From: Tetranychus cinnabarinus
Lineage: Eukaryota > Arthropoda > Arachnida > Trombidiformes > Tetranychidae
DNA length: 64,000 nt
Direction of reading: 5' to 3'
Assembly (NCBI GenBank): GCA_022266195.1
Contig: WHVY01000001.1
Span: forward strand, 2,728,001 to 2,792,000
The notes under the pieces were generated by a model. The model did not search any database and was not told where the DNA came from. It worked only from the letters and a program-made list of their open reading frames with translations. Shown here one piece after another: positions 32,877 through 45,000 of this stretch (position 1 is its first letter; every line of letters starts with the position of its first letter). The translations under genes and the position numbers were made by a program.

Positions 32877-35800
32877 TGTAAACACAAACTAAAAAAAATG
32901 AATCAGGAACAAACTTTGTTTACTGTATGCTGTTTGCTGTTTTCCTACCAAGGCGAATCAAAGATCAATGAAATAATCGATTAAATGAGGTGGTAGATAA
33001 ACAATCAAAGTATTTGATGAAAATCTTTCGATTTTTGGCAAGTCAACAGATTTATCACTTTTAAGAGTTCAAATAAAACAAAGAATGGCGAAAAATAGTG
33101 TTTACTTGCTGGTGTTGATTAAAAGACTGCTAATTAATTGTTGGTTAGTTAGTTAAACATACTAACAGAGAGGGAGACAAGGCAAACGATGAGAGATAGT
33201 GAGACAGATAGATAGTGGTGAATTGTGAAGGAGTGTAAGAAATACTCAAATTATCTTGATTATTATGGTGATGACGAAGGAAACCACGACTTCGACAATG
33301 AGATAAATAATTATGGAATATACGTTAACAGCTCTCGGAAATCGGTTACCCTGATCACTTAAACTAACATCATCAACATAAAGCGATAACTGGTTTAAAT
33401 TCAATGATTCTGGAAAGAGCGGTAGAGACAGTAAAATCGACAGAATCACAGAAAGAGGTAGATAGTTAATTGTAAGATTAAAAAATCAGAGAAAAGAGAA
33501 AAGAAGTTATGAGAATAATGTTACAGGTAGATTGTGACTATGCTCATAATTATGTAGCTTCATCAAAATTTGTTTAATCCATTAACATTCTTAATCGACT
33601 CGAATCAAATGGCATTTTTGCATAATATTTAATGGCCAGTCAGATGCAATCCAATTACCAATCAATTGATTGAATGTATTAAGTGATTCTAGAAAACGGA
33701 ACTTATTAGTTGATCATTATCTATTCAAGTCACTATTGGAACTACATGAGCCAAATCTCAATCCCATATCAATTGGACAAAGGTGGCTTTTGATTTGACT
33801 AACTCTCGGCTTTGGTTACTGATGGATCGGTTAAGAAGCAAAATAACACAATGTTTTGGAAGATTAATCATTTTACATCAAAATCGTATTTTCAAAACAA
33901 ACAGTAAAATGCAGATAAATTTAGATGAATAATCGGAATTATCAATTTTACTCTTTTCATCGATTTTCAAAAGATTCATGATAAATTTTTTAAAATTTAC
34001 AAAACTCGATTCACTAATTCATTTTTGATTTTCAGTTGGTTTTATATGTTTATGCTGCATCAAGTTGAACTGTCACATTAAGTAATTAGTTAATTTCTAG
34101 TTAAATTACAATGTTTCCCATGGAAACACTTATCACCATTAACGCCAACCGCGGATAAAATATCACAGTATATAAACAAATCATCTCTAATCACAATCGT
34201 CACAAGATTTTCTATCTTTCAATGTAATTCGAGTCAGAACAAGTAACCCAAAAATGATGTAAAAATTGTAATTTATAATTAAAACGAATAATTTAAAACT
34301 AGATAATTTATGATTCACAATTAATGAGCCTAAATCATTTTAAAATATTCAAAATAACTTGCAAGGCAACTTTTTCTGGTTGTTGGTTTAACATTGAATG
34401 GAAAGATTCACCTTTTATTAAAAACACCTTCAAAAGACACCTAAGTGATTAGTCTCTTCTTACTCTAGATTAGTGTAGAGATGATTGATATCTATTAATG
34501 AATCTTTTTTAATTAACCTCACAATATCGTTTCAATCAAAATGTAAACATGATAACAAGATATACAACAAAATATGATGTCTACTTGATCAAACTTTAGT
34601 GAATCAAATATTTGTCTCATTCAATTCATAGGTTGTTGACCATTTTGTGTGTAATTTGAAGATAACAGTAGATAGAACCTCAACTCTGGTATTAGCGATA
34701 CAAATGTTAATTATATCCATAAATATGTGTTATCAGTTGATGTTTGTGGGTGCAATACCCAAAAAATTGAACTATTTAGATATAGATTTCAACCCGATAG
34801 ATTTAGGTTTAGATTCAACGTTTTAAGTTTAAGACAATTGTTGATTCTCGTGTCTTTTAATTTGATTTCACGTGACCCTATTCATCATTAAGATTAATCA
34901 TCGTCATTGAGATTGTGAATACCTTCTAACTCATGAAGTTATCGGGGAGACTTGAGGTAAAACTTGAGATAACAACCAGAGTTAACCAGATTCAGATAAT
35001 CTATGATCAAAGATACTTAAAGTTATACTGTTTCATTTCACCTTTTTAATACAAAATGTATTATATGAAAATCTTCAAAGGATATAAGCTTTTCAACCTT
35101 AATTATGTAACTCACCGGTAAACAATATTGATTACAAGTTTAAATGATTAAATGGTCACTAACATGATTATATAATTGAGCATTTGGCTTTAATTCCTGA
35201 ACACTTTGAATGACATTTGATTTTGTCACAACCTCCAGTAGCTTTTGTTAACATTTTAACCATTCAGCTAAATGATACAAATTTCAAATTAATCATGTTA
35301 GTAGTGCCAATAGTAACTGTTGTCGTCTTCTCTCAAGTAAATAATATTACACCAAATTATATAATCATTTTCACCATTGTATAATCGTATGAAAAAGACT
35401 AATAGTGAAATTTTTTTGCATATCTAGTTTACTGCAGTCAATAAATAGATTAACAGCACTCATTACAAGTTTATGGTCAACAATGGGAGTCTTTTTTATA
35501 ACCACATCAAGCTATTAATACAATGTAAGAAAAGCTATTTGTTTCACGCTCAATCCTCATTGAGCTTGATCGAGTTATAACTAGACTTCACTGCAACAAA
35601 TGCAATGTCTTTTGCAATTACAAATCCATTTTTGCAATCCCAAGAGGTGTGCGAATTAAAATGAATCATCAAGTGAAAAATACATAGACAATTGATTGAA
35701 ATAGACGGTAAACATCAAGTGAATTTCTGACGGCAATCACTCTAATATTTATGAGTAGGTTATCGTCCAAACTTTGGTCATTCTAGTCTGCAGCCAATTT

Positions 35801-36579
35801 ACTAATCCTTTGATGTCAGCCTCTTTATATGAATTGAATATATTGTTTCCGTCTGGGAATCATCTTGATATTAATAATTGAACCTGTTGGAGATACAGTC
35901 ATTTCCCAATGTCCAATTGTCACACAATTACCATTCAAAAAGCGTTTTCTTTGAGCAAGATTTCAACAAAATTTAACCTGTTCAAAATTCAGTGTAAAAA
36001 AGATGATGACAACATAAAATATCAAAGTTTGGATAATTTGGTTATTGTGACAAAACTCTAACTACAAAAGCTATAAGAAGTTATCCAAACTTACGTGACA
36101 TCTTGACAGTTATTAATCAATTATTATTATTAATATTACTCAAAGTAATCTCTGATTTTCAATTTTCATTTCTGATTTATGCCTAATATAACCCCATCTA
36201 CGTACATTTGCAGCAAGTTATCTTCGCGATTAATCGATTAAATTTATTTATGAAAATATACTCACAAAGCTACGAAAATAACATCTACAAATAAAGTTGT
36301 TAAAGTTTAGTGAAAAGTTGAGTCAATTTTTAACGAGCATTGTGGATCTTAATCATGTAACCTTGAGTTATTATGCATCGAATGACAAAGTTATAATAGA
36401 TATGAGAATCACCATGACAATCAATAAGTTTCTGATATTGATAGGAAACTCTTCATTTAAAGTGGACAAAATTTGTTTATTTCAAGTATTTTCAGTGATC
36501 CACTTGCTTGGTAAACTTGTTTTCATTTACGATTCAGTCTTTCGATTGCACCTTTTGCATTTATACTTAGTTGGTCAAA
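32877..36579. other. Intergenic region upstream of the GLIS gene
   Basis: 3.7 kb, AT-rich, between the divergent GLIS and secreted-protein genes. It should hold GLIS 5' UTR exon(s) and regulatory DNA. A 12-bp inverted repeat lies at 36025-36092 and a 19-mer shared with 53495-53513 at 35113-35131. No coding gene recognised. Confidence 0.6.
36025..36092. repeat. 12-bp perfect inverted repeat with 44-base loop
   Basis: AAGTTTGGATAA at 36025-36036 and its complement TTATCCAAACTT at 36081-36092. Two to three further pairs can form inside. The arm resembles the GTTTGGACATTA sequence at about 27640 and 29470. Confidence 0.85.
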
Positions 36580-37416
36580 ATGATGTCTCCTTTTCATCAG
36601 TTAACCTTACTTTTATTTTGTTTCACCCTTTATCCAAGTTATTCAGTTGGTGATCCTGATAGTATAATAAGCTTCAATGTCTACCGTAACGGAACCAAGA
36701 CTTATGGACACTTCAAAGTTCCAAGTATGCAAATTAAAAGTGACTTCTTCCTTCATCAGCGAAACGAAACTCACATGCAATTTGATATCTTCTCAAAGGA
36801 ACCGCACCATTTCGCCATTAGTTCTAATCTCGCCGTAACACAAGAAGCTGGTGTTATGAACTTCAAAGGACAAATCAATGATTTTGCCCGCGGCTTAGCT
36901 CAAGTAGTCAGTTTTGACACAAATATATCTATGGTAGAAGGACATAAACTTGAATCCAAAATTGACTTTAATATACCAAATTCAATCAATGGCACTTATT
37001 TGTTCAATTTAAGTGCTAGACCCGACCAGAACGCCTGCTTCCCAATCAAGTTTGCACACAATTTGACAACTTATCCACCTGGTTTAATTGACTACAATTC
37101 TGGTATCAAAGGTACTTGTGGTTCAAATGGTGATACCAATGTAGATTTAGATGTGTCTTTAAAATCAAATGAATGGAGTTGGTTGAATACTGATTTGAAA
37201 CAATTCTGGTTCTTCAATTCAAATGGAGGATATGAATCAATGAACGCCACTAATTCTGCCTATGATATTGATGTTGTCGCTAACTGGACCAATGCACCAC
37301 ATGTTAAGAAATTCAAAATGGCCAGCTTTAGAAGCAAAACAAACCAATACCCCAGTTTTAGGATAAAATACTTGGTCGATGGAGAGGAAAAGAAAATGCT
37401 TTACGAGAAAATTTAA
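36580..37416 (+). CDS. Secreted glycoprotein of unknown function
   Basis: Single-exon gene of 278 residues from the ATG at 36580 (MMSPFHQLTLLLFCFTLYPS). The first 24 residues form a signal peptide, cleaved near SYS/VGD. The rest has no membrane segment and at least eight N-glycosylation sequons (NGT, NET, NIS, NGT, NLS, NLT, NAT, NWT), so it is a secreted, glycosylated protein. Only two cysteines occur in the mature part (NACFPIKF and KGTCGSNG), probably one disulfide. Alternating hydrophobic strands such as FNVYRNGTKTYGHFKV and KLESKIDFNIPNSI suggest an all-beta fold, loosely like the open beta-sheet parts of large lipid transfer proteins, but this is a weak guess. I do not recognise a family. 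It is convergent with proline dehydrogenase. Confidence 0.8.
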   Translation: MMSPFHQLTLLLFCFTLYPSYSVGDPDSIISFNVYRNGTKTYGHFKVPSMQIKSDFFLHQRNETHMQFDIFSKEPHHFAISSNLAVTQEAGVMNFKGQINDFARGLAQVVSFDTNISMVEGHKLESKIDFNIPNSINGTYLFNLSARPDQNACFPIKFAHNLTTYPPGLIDYNSGIKGTCGSNGDTNVDLDVSLKSNEWSWLNTDLKQFWFFNSNGGYESMNATNSAYDIDVVANWTNAPHVKKFKMASFRSKTNQYPSFRIKYLVDGEEKKMLYEKI

Positions 37417-38041
37417 TTCAAATATTGAATAGTATTTGAACAAGACCGATCAAATATCCCAATAATGATGATTAAAATTGGCAGAAGTAAAATTTGCTAA
37501 TGAATTTTATGAAGATATTTCTTGTATTTCTGACAATATTTGCATTTAAACACAAAAAAATACTTGATTAAAAAATTGCTCTTGAAATTCCGGAAAAAAT
37601 TACACTTGATTATACAGACAGGAAATTAAGATCTTGATTTTTTGATTAAAAATTTTATTTACATTTTCTTATCAAAATTTCAGGATGATTTATCCCGGAT
37701 TCAAATCGGAACAAGAAATTATTTCAGAAACCATTTGAGCGCAATTTTCAATCAAAATTATCCCAAATAGTTTAATGTTTTAATAGTCAACTAAACATGA
37801 TGAAAGTTGTCTAAACAATTATGTAAATCTAATGGAAAAGGTTGAACCTTTATTGAATGTGAACAATTTTGCATTATTCTTGAAATAGAGTCGTTAACAG
37901 TCCATGTTTCATGGTGAGTCCAATTAGGAGCATTTGAATAAGCTTGAAATCGCCTGAGCGTTATCAATTGTTTTGACATTCGTGTACGATGAAAGAATAT
38001 GAATTGTTTGGTGAAAATATCTATTTAGAGCACCTTAGATA
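37417..38041. other. Convergent 3' region, no gene seen
   Basis: AT-rich spacer with the 3' UTRs of the secreted glycoprotein and of proline dehydrogenase. Confidence 0.7.
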
Positions 38042-40880
38042 TTAAATAGTTGATGCGGAATTATAATGTGCCTCGGGGTTGTAGAACCATTCTCCTGATA
38101 TGAATCGTCGAACAATTTCTTTTCTAATTAGAGTACGTTCACGTGTTGCCTTAGCTAGAACACTCGAATTTTCAATCGCTCTTCTGGATAAATATGGTAA
38201 AACTTCATCGACCGGACCATATGGAATATACTTGTAGACTGAATATCCAGATTGACCTAAAATGGTGAAATAAACAGGAATAAGTTAATGAAAAGCTCAT
38301 TTACTTTCATTGAAATGAAGATTCAAATTAAGACTTACCTAATGAGAAAGAAATGTGATCACTCATAGCGTAGAGCTGACCGAAGCAGATTACTTTATGG
38401 TCAGGCAGAATTCCTAATTTAGCCATGCTGAACAAAAAGAAATAAAATAAGATTAAGTCTTCGTAGTACCTAGCTGTGAGCTTTTGATATTTTTTTTGTT
38501 GGTGAATCTTACTTTTCAACGGCAAATCGAACAGTATCTTCATTGTGTGAAGCTACCATTATAGCGATTCGTTTTGATGCAGAATCTTTCTTAATTATCT
38601 CTCCCATAAGATGTGCAAGTGTTTTGTGGTACATAGCGGTTGTTGCTTCGAAATTTTCATTGATTGGATCCTCATAGCCAAGATTTTTAGCTCTTAATCT
38701 TTCTTGTTCCATGTAAGCTCCTCTCACTAGTTTGGCACCGAAATAAAAGTCATTTGTATATGATAAATCAAGATCTAAAAGCATAGTATCAAAAGTATTC
38801 TGTGAAAATAGAAAACAGAATAAGGTTCAAAGTTAATCTTGATTCAAATAATTGCTACATTTGGATCTTGAATTTGAAATGAAGACTCACTTTGAGATAA
38901 CATTGATAAGTATTGAAGACTATTGATTTGTTTTTGTTGTACTTTTTCATCATTTCAATGGTAATTCGGTTGATAGCTGGTTGAAGATAGGTTTGCTCAG
39001 CATCAATCATTATCCTAACATCAGTATCATGTGCATGTTTTGCAATTGTTTCAATTCGTCTGATCAAATTACAAAACATTTCTTCCTCTTCTTGATCAAA
39101 AAGAGCTTTGAATGGGACTTTATCACGTAAAGCATCCTTTTGACGGAAATAGTTGATAACATTTTCAAAAGAAATTAATTGATTCCATGAAAGCAGGTTC
39201 AACATCATCCGATGGTTTTCGCTGTAATCACTGGGTATAGAATTGTTAGCTTCTTGAACATTTGTTTGCTTATTTAGAGAATCAGATAAATTCAGAAAAT
39301 GTTTAGTCTCCATAACGGCCTTAGATAGTTTGAGAAGCAGCTGAGGACGGCAAAGAGCAGTCAATTTTATTGCAGCAAATCCAGTTTGATTTGTAATATT
39401 GGCAACTGAGTCAATACAGTTTAAAAATATTTCCATATTTTTTTCACATTGAGCTTCACTGAGATAGAAATAACTTCGAGCGGTTGCACGAAATTTTCTT
39501 GCATCGGAATAATCAGATTCAACCACAAATGATTTCAAAGCTTCTAGATATGACAAAAAAAAACAAAATAAAACAAAAATTAGTTTATCAAGTTAGGCAA
39601 GACAATTGATCAGAAAAAATAAAATATTGGTTCAATAAAATTGAGTATGAGTAATTTTTATAAAGTAAATCTGTAGATAGGTGCTTTAAAATCAACGCAT
39701 TGGTATTTATATCTGTCATTGTTGTCATAAAATGAAAACGTATTGAAGTAAATATTTTATAATAAATATTTATTATACTGCTTTGACTTTTGTGTCTATA
39801 AAGGGTGTAAATACCTCCAGTTTCTGTGTTTCCGAGTGATTTCCCATTTTGATCTGATGATCTTTAAAAGAGAAAGAAAAAGGTTTGAATAAAAAAGGGC
39901 AATAAATAGATAAGTGAGACAAAATATTGATGTTTTGGGTAAGTAAGACTTACTTTTTTACTTGACTAGATGTGTCTTCTTGTATTTCATCTTCAGCACT
40001 GTAATCTAGAATTGATTTAACGCCAAATTCACGGATATGTTTAATTTTTGGGCTCATCTCTGTCTCGTTTTCACCTGCGACAAAATGTCCATAGAAGGTT
40101 GCTTTCATTAAAGAACGAAATAGTCGACGTCCTAAGACCTTTTGGCCAATTTTGATCAGCTTTAGATAAAAGAGAGCAAATTGTCAATTAGCTGGCAATG
40201 GAGACATGTAAAATTTGATAAATAATATACACACAGAAAAAAGGTCACAAAGATTAAGGCAAAGAAAATGTATCAATAGTGTGTGAGATTTTATTTTGGA
40301 GGGAAATAAGAGATACTTTAAGATTATCCTGTCAATTTTACAGATTAAACAGCTGAAAAACTAGATTTCTTGTAGATTTCATATCTGAATGACTATGACT
40401 CGAAAATTAGTCAAAAACTAACAAATGCAAAAATACAGTAATGTATCAGTAGAAGACTGTTACAACCAAAAGTAAAGTTTATTTTGGCTAATGGGATTCG
40501 GATAACAAAAGGTAACTTACTTTTTGATGGTTGTCAACAAGTAAAGGGTAAGAGCACAGTTTGAGAACAATCATAGCCCTCATTAATTCAGAACTCTTTT
40601 TACTTTTAAAGCATTCTTTGGTATTGTTGAAGGTTAAATCAATCATCTGATGTGCTACTGTTGATCTTGATTTTATCTCCTCAGAAGATTGTCCAATTTC
40701 TTGGGATTGTACATGATGATGGTGGTGATGATCATCTTCCAATTTAGTCACCGAAGCTGCTGAAGATGCCTTCAATCGAGTCATGTTAAGCCGACCAAAT
40801 GTTTGTTTTCCTGTGGATTTTACTGAAGCAGGTAACACAATAATCCTGTTACACAATCTTGAATAATTTAAGGAAGCCAT
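38042..40880 (-). CDS. PRODH: Proline dehydrogenase, mitochondrial
   Basis: Seven coding exons (40880-40521, 40159-39954, 39861-39815, 39543-38891, 38799-38513, 38427-38339, 38256-38042) join in phase to 618 residues. The FAD enzyme oxidises proline to pyrroline-5-carboxylate at the mitochondrial inner membrane. The basic, Ser-rich N-terminus fits a targeting peptide; a run of six His (DHHHHHHVQ) follows. Core motifs of the TIM-barrel domain are present: AAIKLTALCRPQLL, VRIMIDAEQTYLQPAI, IVFNTYQCYLK, LVRGAYMEQERLRAK, IMVASHNEDTVRFA, FGQLYAMSDHISFSLG and YIPYGPVDEVLPYLSRRAIE. The third exon is a 47-bp micro-exon (codes for KSSDQNGKSLGNTETG) and could be alternatively skipped, though skipping would shift the frame. 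Drosophila slgA is the counterpart. All key motifs are intact, so it should be active. Confidence 0.96.
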
Positions 40881-42035
40881 GGGAATATTTTATACAGAAT
40901 AGCAATGAAAAAATAAAGTTGATACACAAAATAACAGGGTTAAAACCAACAACAAGTAAAAATACAACCAGAACCAAATACTCTAAAAGTGATGATCAAA
41001 AAGTTAAAAATTGACACAGCAACTTAAACCCAACTCTGACAAAATGAAAGCAATTTCAAGGTTTTTTCAGACGAGAAACGAGAAAAATGATGATAGCGAA
41101 AAACAGACAGAAAAGAAAGATAACTCTAAAAGTAGGGGTGGCATAGTTATACTAACACACACAATTCAAGGTTTATGAAGATGAAGCGAGAGATATCTAA
41201 AGGGTTTTTTATTTTCTCTGGCTTATTCATTTGTTCAGTGATAGAAAGTCAATTACGTTTTTATTTGGCAGTTTAATGAGCTTTTGCAATGCTAACATTC
41301 AAAGGCAAAGTGTTACTCTTGATATTGATTAATATTAAAATAGATAGAATATGTATTTATCAGCTAAAGATATCAAACGATATCGATCAATGAGTTTTGA
41401 TTAGCAATTGATTAGATGGTTGTCAATGGTGAAACAGTTTTGTTTGAGGAAAGATATTCGTATAAGCATTCTAATCTTTATCTAGCAACGCGTGTAAAAT
41501 GGCTGATTTATTTAGTTAATAATGATGATTTACGATTGTCAAGTGTAGCGATTTTGTAGATAAATTGTGCTTTATTAATACCTCCAACGACTCTGATTAA
41601 TATCAAGTTCTTAGGTTGATATTTAGTAGATAGTATTTACCGAAAATTGGGGATTATTTTTCTCTCTATTTTAGCATGTTATGAACGGTAATTTTTTGTC
41701 GATTGTAAATGTTGATCAAAGTCACATCTCAACAATCATGAGTAGGGAGAAATTCATTTTTCATGATTGTTTTGGGGAAGGTTGAATAAATTGTTAGTCA
41801 TCTTATGATAAATAATGTAAAGGGCAAATGTACAATGTAATTTGAGAACTGGATTCAATTCTACAAAAATAACAGTTAATTTAATAAAAAAATGTTTTTA
41901 GATGATCACATCATGTTTTACAACAGTACTTAACATGATTGTAAAATTAACAACAAAAAATTAAGTTCTCTTTTTTACTAATTACTAAAAATTTCACTTC
42001 ATTTCATAATTTTTTTTCCACCTGCAATGTTGATT
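40881..42035. other. Spacer between two minus-strand genes
   Basis: Proline dehydrogenase 5' region and the 3' UTR of BLTP2. AT-rich; nothing else recognised. Confidence 0.6.
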
Positions 42036-45000
42036 TCATTTCCTATGACTGTCCTTGCGATGAGTGAATATTGATAAACCTTTGAAAGTTCTTTCTGAAC
42101 TTTTGTTGCTTGGAACAGCAATTTCACCCAAAAGTAATTTTGCTTTACGCTCTTCCTCTTCTTTCGGTGGCTTGGAATCTTCTAATTTTGAATCTTCGAC
42201 TTGATGATTGTTGGTAATTGATGAAAACGTTGGTGTAATCCATAATTTTTGTTTCAATGCTTGAGATAATAGACGATGTTTAGATTCTCTCTTAATAGCA
42301 TTTATTAAATCTAACCATTCCCAGGTTTGATTATGATACTCAATGGTTGGTAAAATGAATTTGAAATCTTGAATGTTTCCAATGTTCTTATCTTTGTAAG
42401 AGACTCTCAACGGAACCTCAGTGATTTTAATGTAAGCAAATGTTTTATTACGTTGAGCTCGTTGTCTCATCTTTTCAACATCATCAGGTACTAATGGTTT
42501 GGCCAAAGATAAAGTCGATGATGTAGTTGACGATGAAGGAAGGGAATTACTTCCATTGGAAAGGCTTTTAGGCTGTTTTGCTCTTCTTTTCCCAGTTCCA
42601 GTGATTGATATACTATCTGCACCTTTACTTTTACCAGAAACACTTACAACAGCAGATCCAGTTTGACCAACAGCTCCAACACTTACGACTGAATAAGATG
42701 GTTCAATAGTTCTATTATCGTCTTGATTGAAGAAAAAGTTCTCCAAACATTTATAAAATTTATAAGTAACAACCAAATTTAGAGGAATAACGTTAACTTC
42801 AAAATGCTCCTTTATTGGTATACCATTTTGAGGAGGGGATTCCCGACAATAAACTCTTAATGCTCTCCTGGAGTCGATTGGAATATGTGGCTTTGCAGGA
42901 GCTGGTTCTAAGACTATTGGATGTTTCTGGTTAGGAATTAAATTGGAAACTTTGATATAGCCAAGTTCAAGACTATGTTCAAACGAATCATCACTTTTAA
43001 CCACTTTCGTGTAAATGAAATTATTTAATTCAACCTTTGCAAGTCCCATTTGTCCGTCAGTTTCAGTTAACTTCCAACAAGCTTGCTTGAAACAAATCTC
43101 AATTCGTCGAGCAACACTAACAAGCTCTTGATTAGCTTCACCTTCCTGTGACACTGATGAATTTTCTCTCGATTTATCAGCTGTTAACTGAGATTCTTTG
43201 AAAAGATTGATCATTAATGTCAACTCTTCATTAGTTCTATTAATTTTCTCCTTTAGAGCCATTATTTGCCTTTCATAAACAGCCAATTCTTCAGTCATTG
43301 AGCCATTCTCGACTCCTGATGCAGTCTTTTCATCAAGCAAAGCCTTTTGTAAATAATAACTTTCCTTTTCCACTTGCTTTAATCGAGCAATCATTGCTCT
43401 TAAATTATCTTGATAGACAAGAATAGGTCCTCTTAATGATTCAGTTGGATCGAGAACTGATTTAAATTTCATTCGTTGTAAATTCTCAAACGCTTCTCGT
43501 CGATGTGGTTCAACATAGAGTAGTAGATTGTTAACTAAATCCATAATCATGGCAAACTGCTGAGAGTTAGTGTAAATTTCAAGATCGTGATGATTCATTG
43601 TAAATGAATCTACAGCTATTTCTTTGTCCCACGGTTCCAAGTTCAAAACATCATCATCTTCCGGCAATGGTGGCGCTTTATCGACTATATCAGAAGGCAC
43701 ATCTTTGGAATAATTAACGTAGTAAAATTGACAAGAACACCTTGAAATAATACGTTGAAGTTGTATTGGGGAAGATGAAAGGATATCAGATCGACCGACA
43801 ACTGGACTTACAACACCTCCTGCAGACTGACCACTACCAACTAAATCTGGAGGTTCGTTAATAGCACTGCAAGTTTTCTCTTCAATATTATCAACAGTTA
43901 ACCAATCAATGTCCTCATCATTAGAGCATCGAGCATCTACTGTTGCATAATATTGCATACCTTCGATAGAACCAACGAGTGATGTTTTACTCAGTAATGT
44001 TCGATCTTTCCAAACTGGTGTATAAAGCTTTTGAACTATTTGTGTCTTGGAAGCACTAACAATCATGTAACCAAATGTTTCACAGCCTCTCAACATTACT
44101 TGAGAGTTAACCAATTCAATTAACCAATTTTTCTTGATTATATTTTCATCTGAACAGGCAGCTATTCCTCTAAGCTTTGGTTCTTCTGAGACAATGTCGC
44201 TTTCAACATCATCCGTGAAAACACCTTCTGGATTACTTTCTGAGTCGGCAATTAGTTTTTGGAGCATTGAAGCTGCATAATTTTTGTTTAAGGTGGAAGC
44301 CGGACTTGATGATTGAGGTTGATTAAGGTATTTTCCTTTAACAGGTGATCCTCCACAAAACCCTGTTTGACCATCGATACGAATACCTTTTAAGGCATCA
44401 GTCGATAAGTTACGCTTTAACTGTTCGGCATTCATATATAAGTCAAACAGAGAGACGGCAATGTCTCGATTTTGTTTTGTCCAAGCTCCTTTAAGTCCGT
44501 GAATAACTAAACGATGAGTTGGATCATTGAAGTCTTCATTAAATTCATTTGGGCTCGTTGCTTCAGAAGAAACTCGATTATAAGACATCGTTTGGAAACT
44601 GACAAAGAAGTGGCGAATAGTTCCCCGTGATTCGTGGTGATCTTCAATGTCTTCTAGACTTGGAGTCATTTTGACAGAATCATTTTTACACAACCAAATT
44701 TCTACATCGCTAACTTCTGAATTCATGCAAGCTCCGTAAGAGACAGGTCTCGGTCTGTTGTAACAAATAGAAAAATAACAATTAATTAATGGGATACAAT
44801 CAATAGTTAAGAATCAATATTTTAAATAAATAAATCATACCTCCTACAAAGTCCATCACCATAAGGTATAAAAGATATCTTGTGAATAGCACTGTGACTG
44901 AGTGAACCTCCAAGAAACTCTAGACCTAATTGTTTGGACAAAGAGGACCAATAATAAACCTGAATAAAATGAGATTAAAAAAGGAGTTAATTTGTTGAAC

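Noticed and set aside
36297..36653. 118-codon ORF overlapping the start of the secreted glycoprotein
   Set aside because: It begins in the 5' region and overlaps the signal peptide in another frame; it lacks any recognisable feature, while the glycoprotein frame is well supported.
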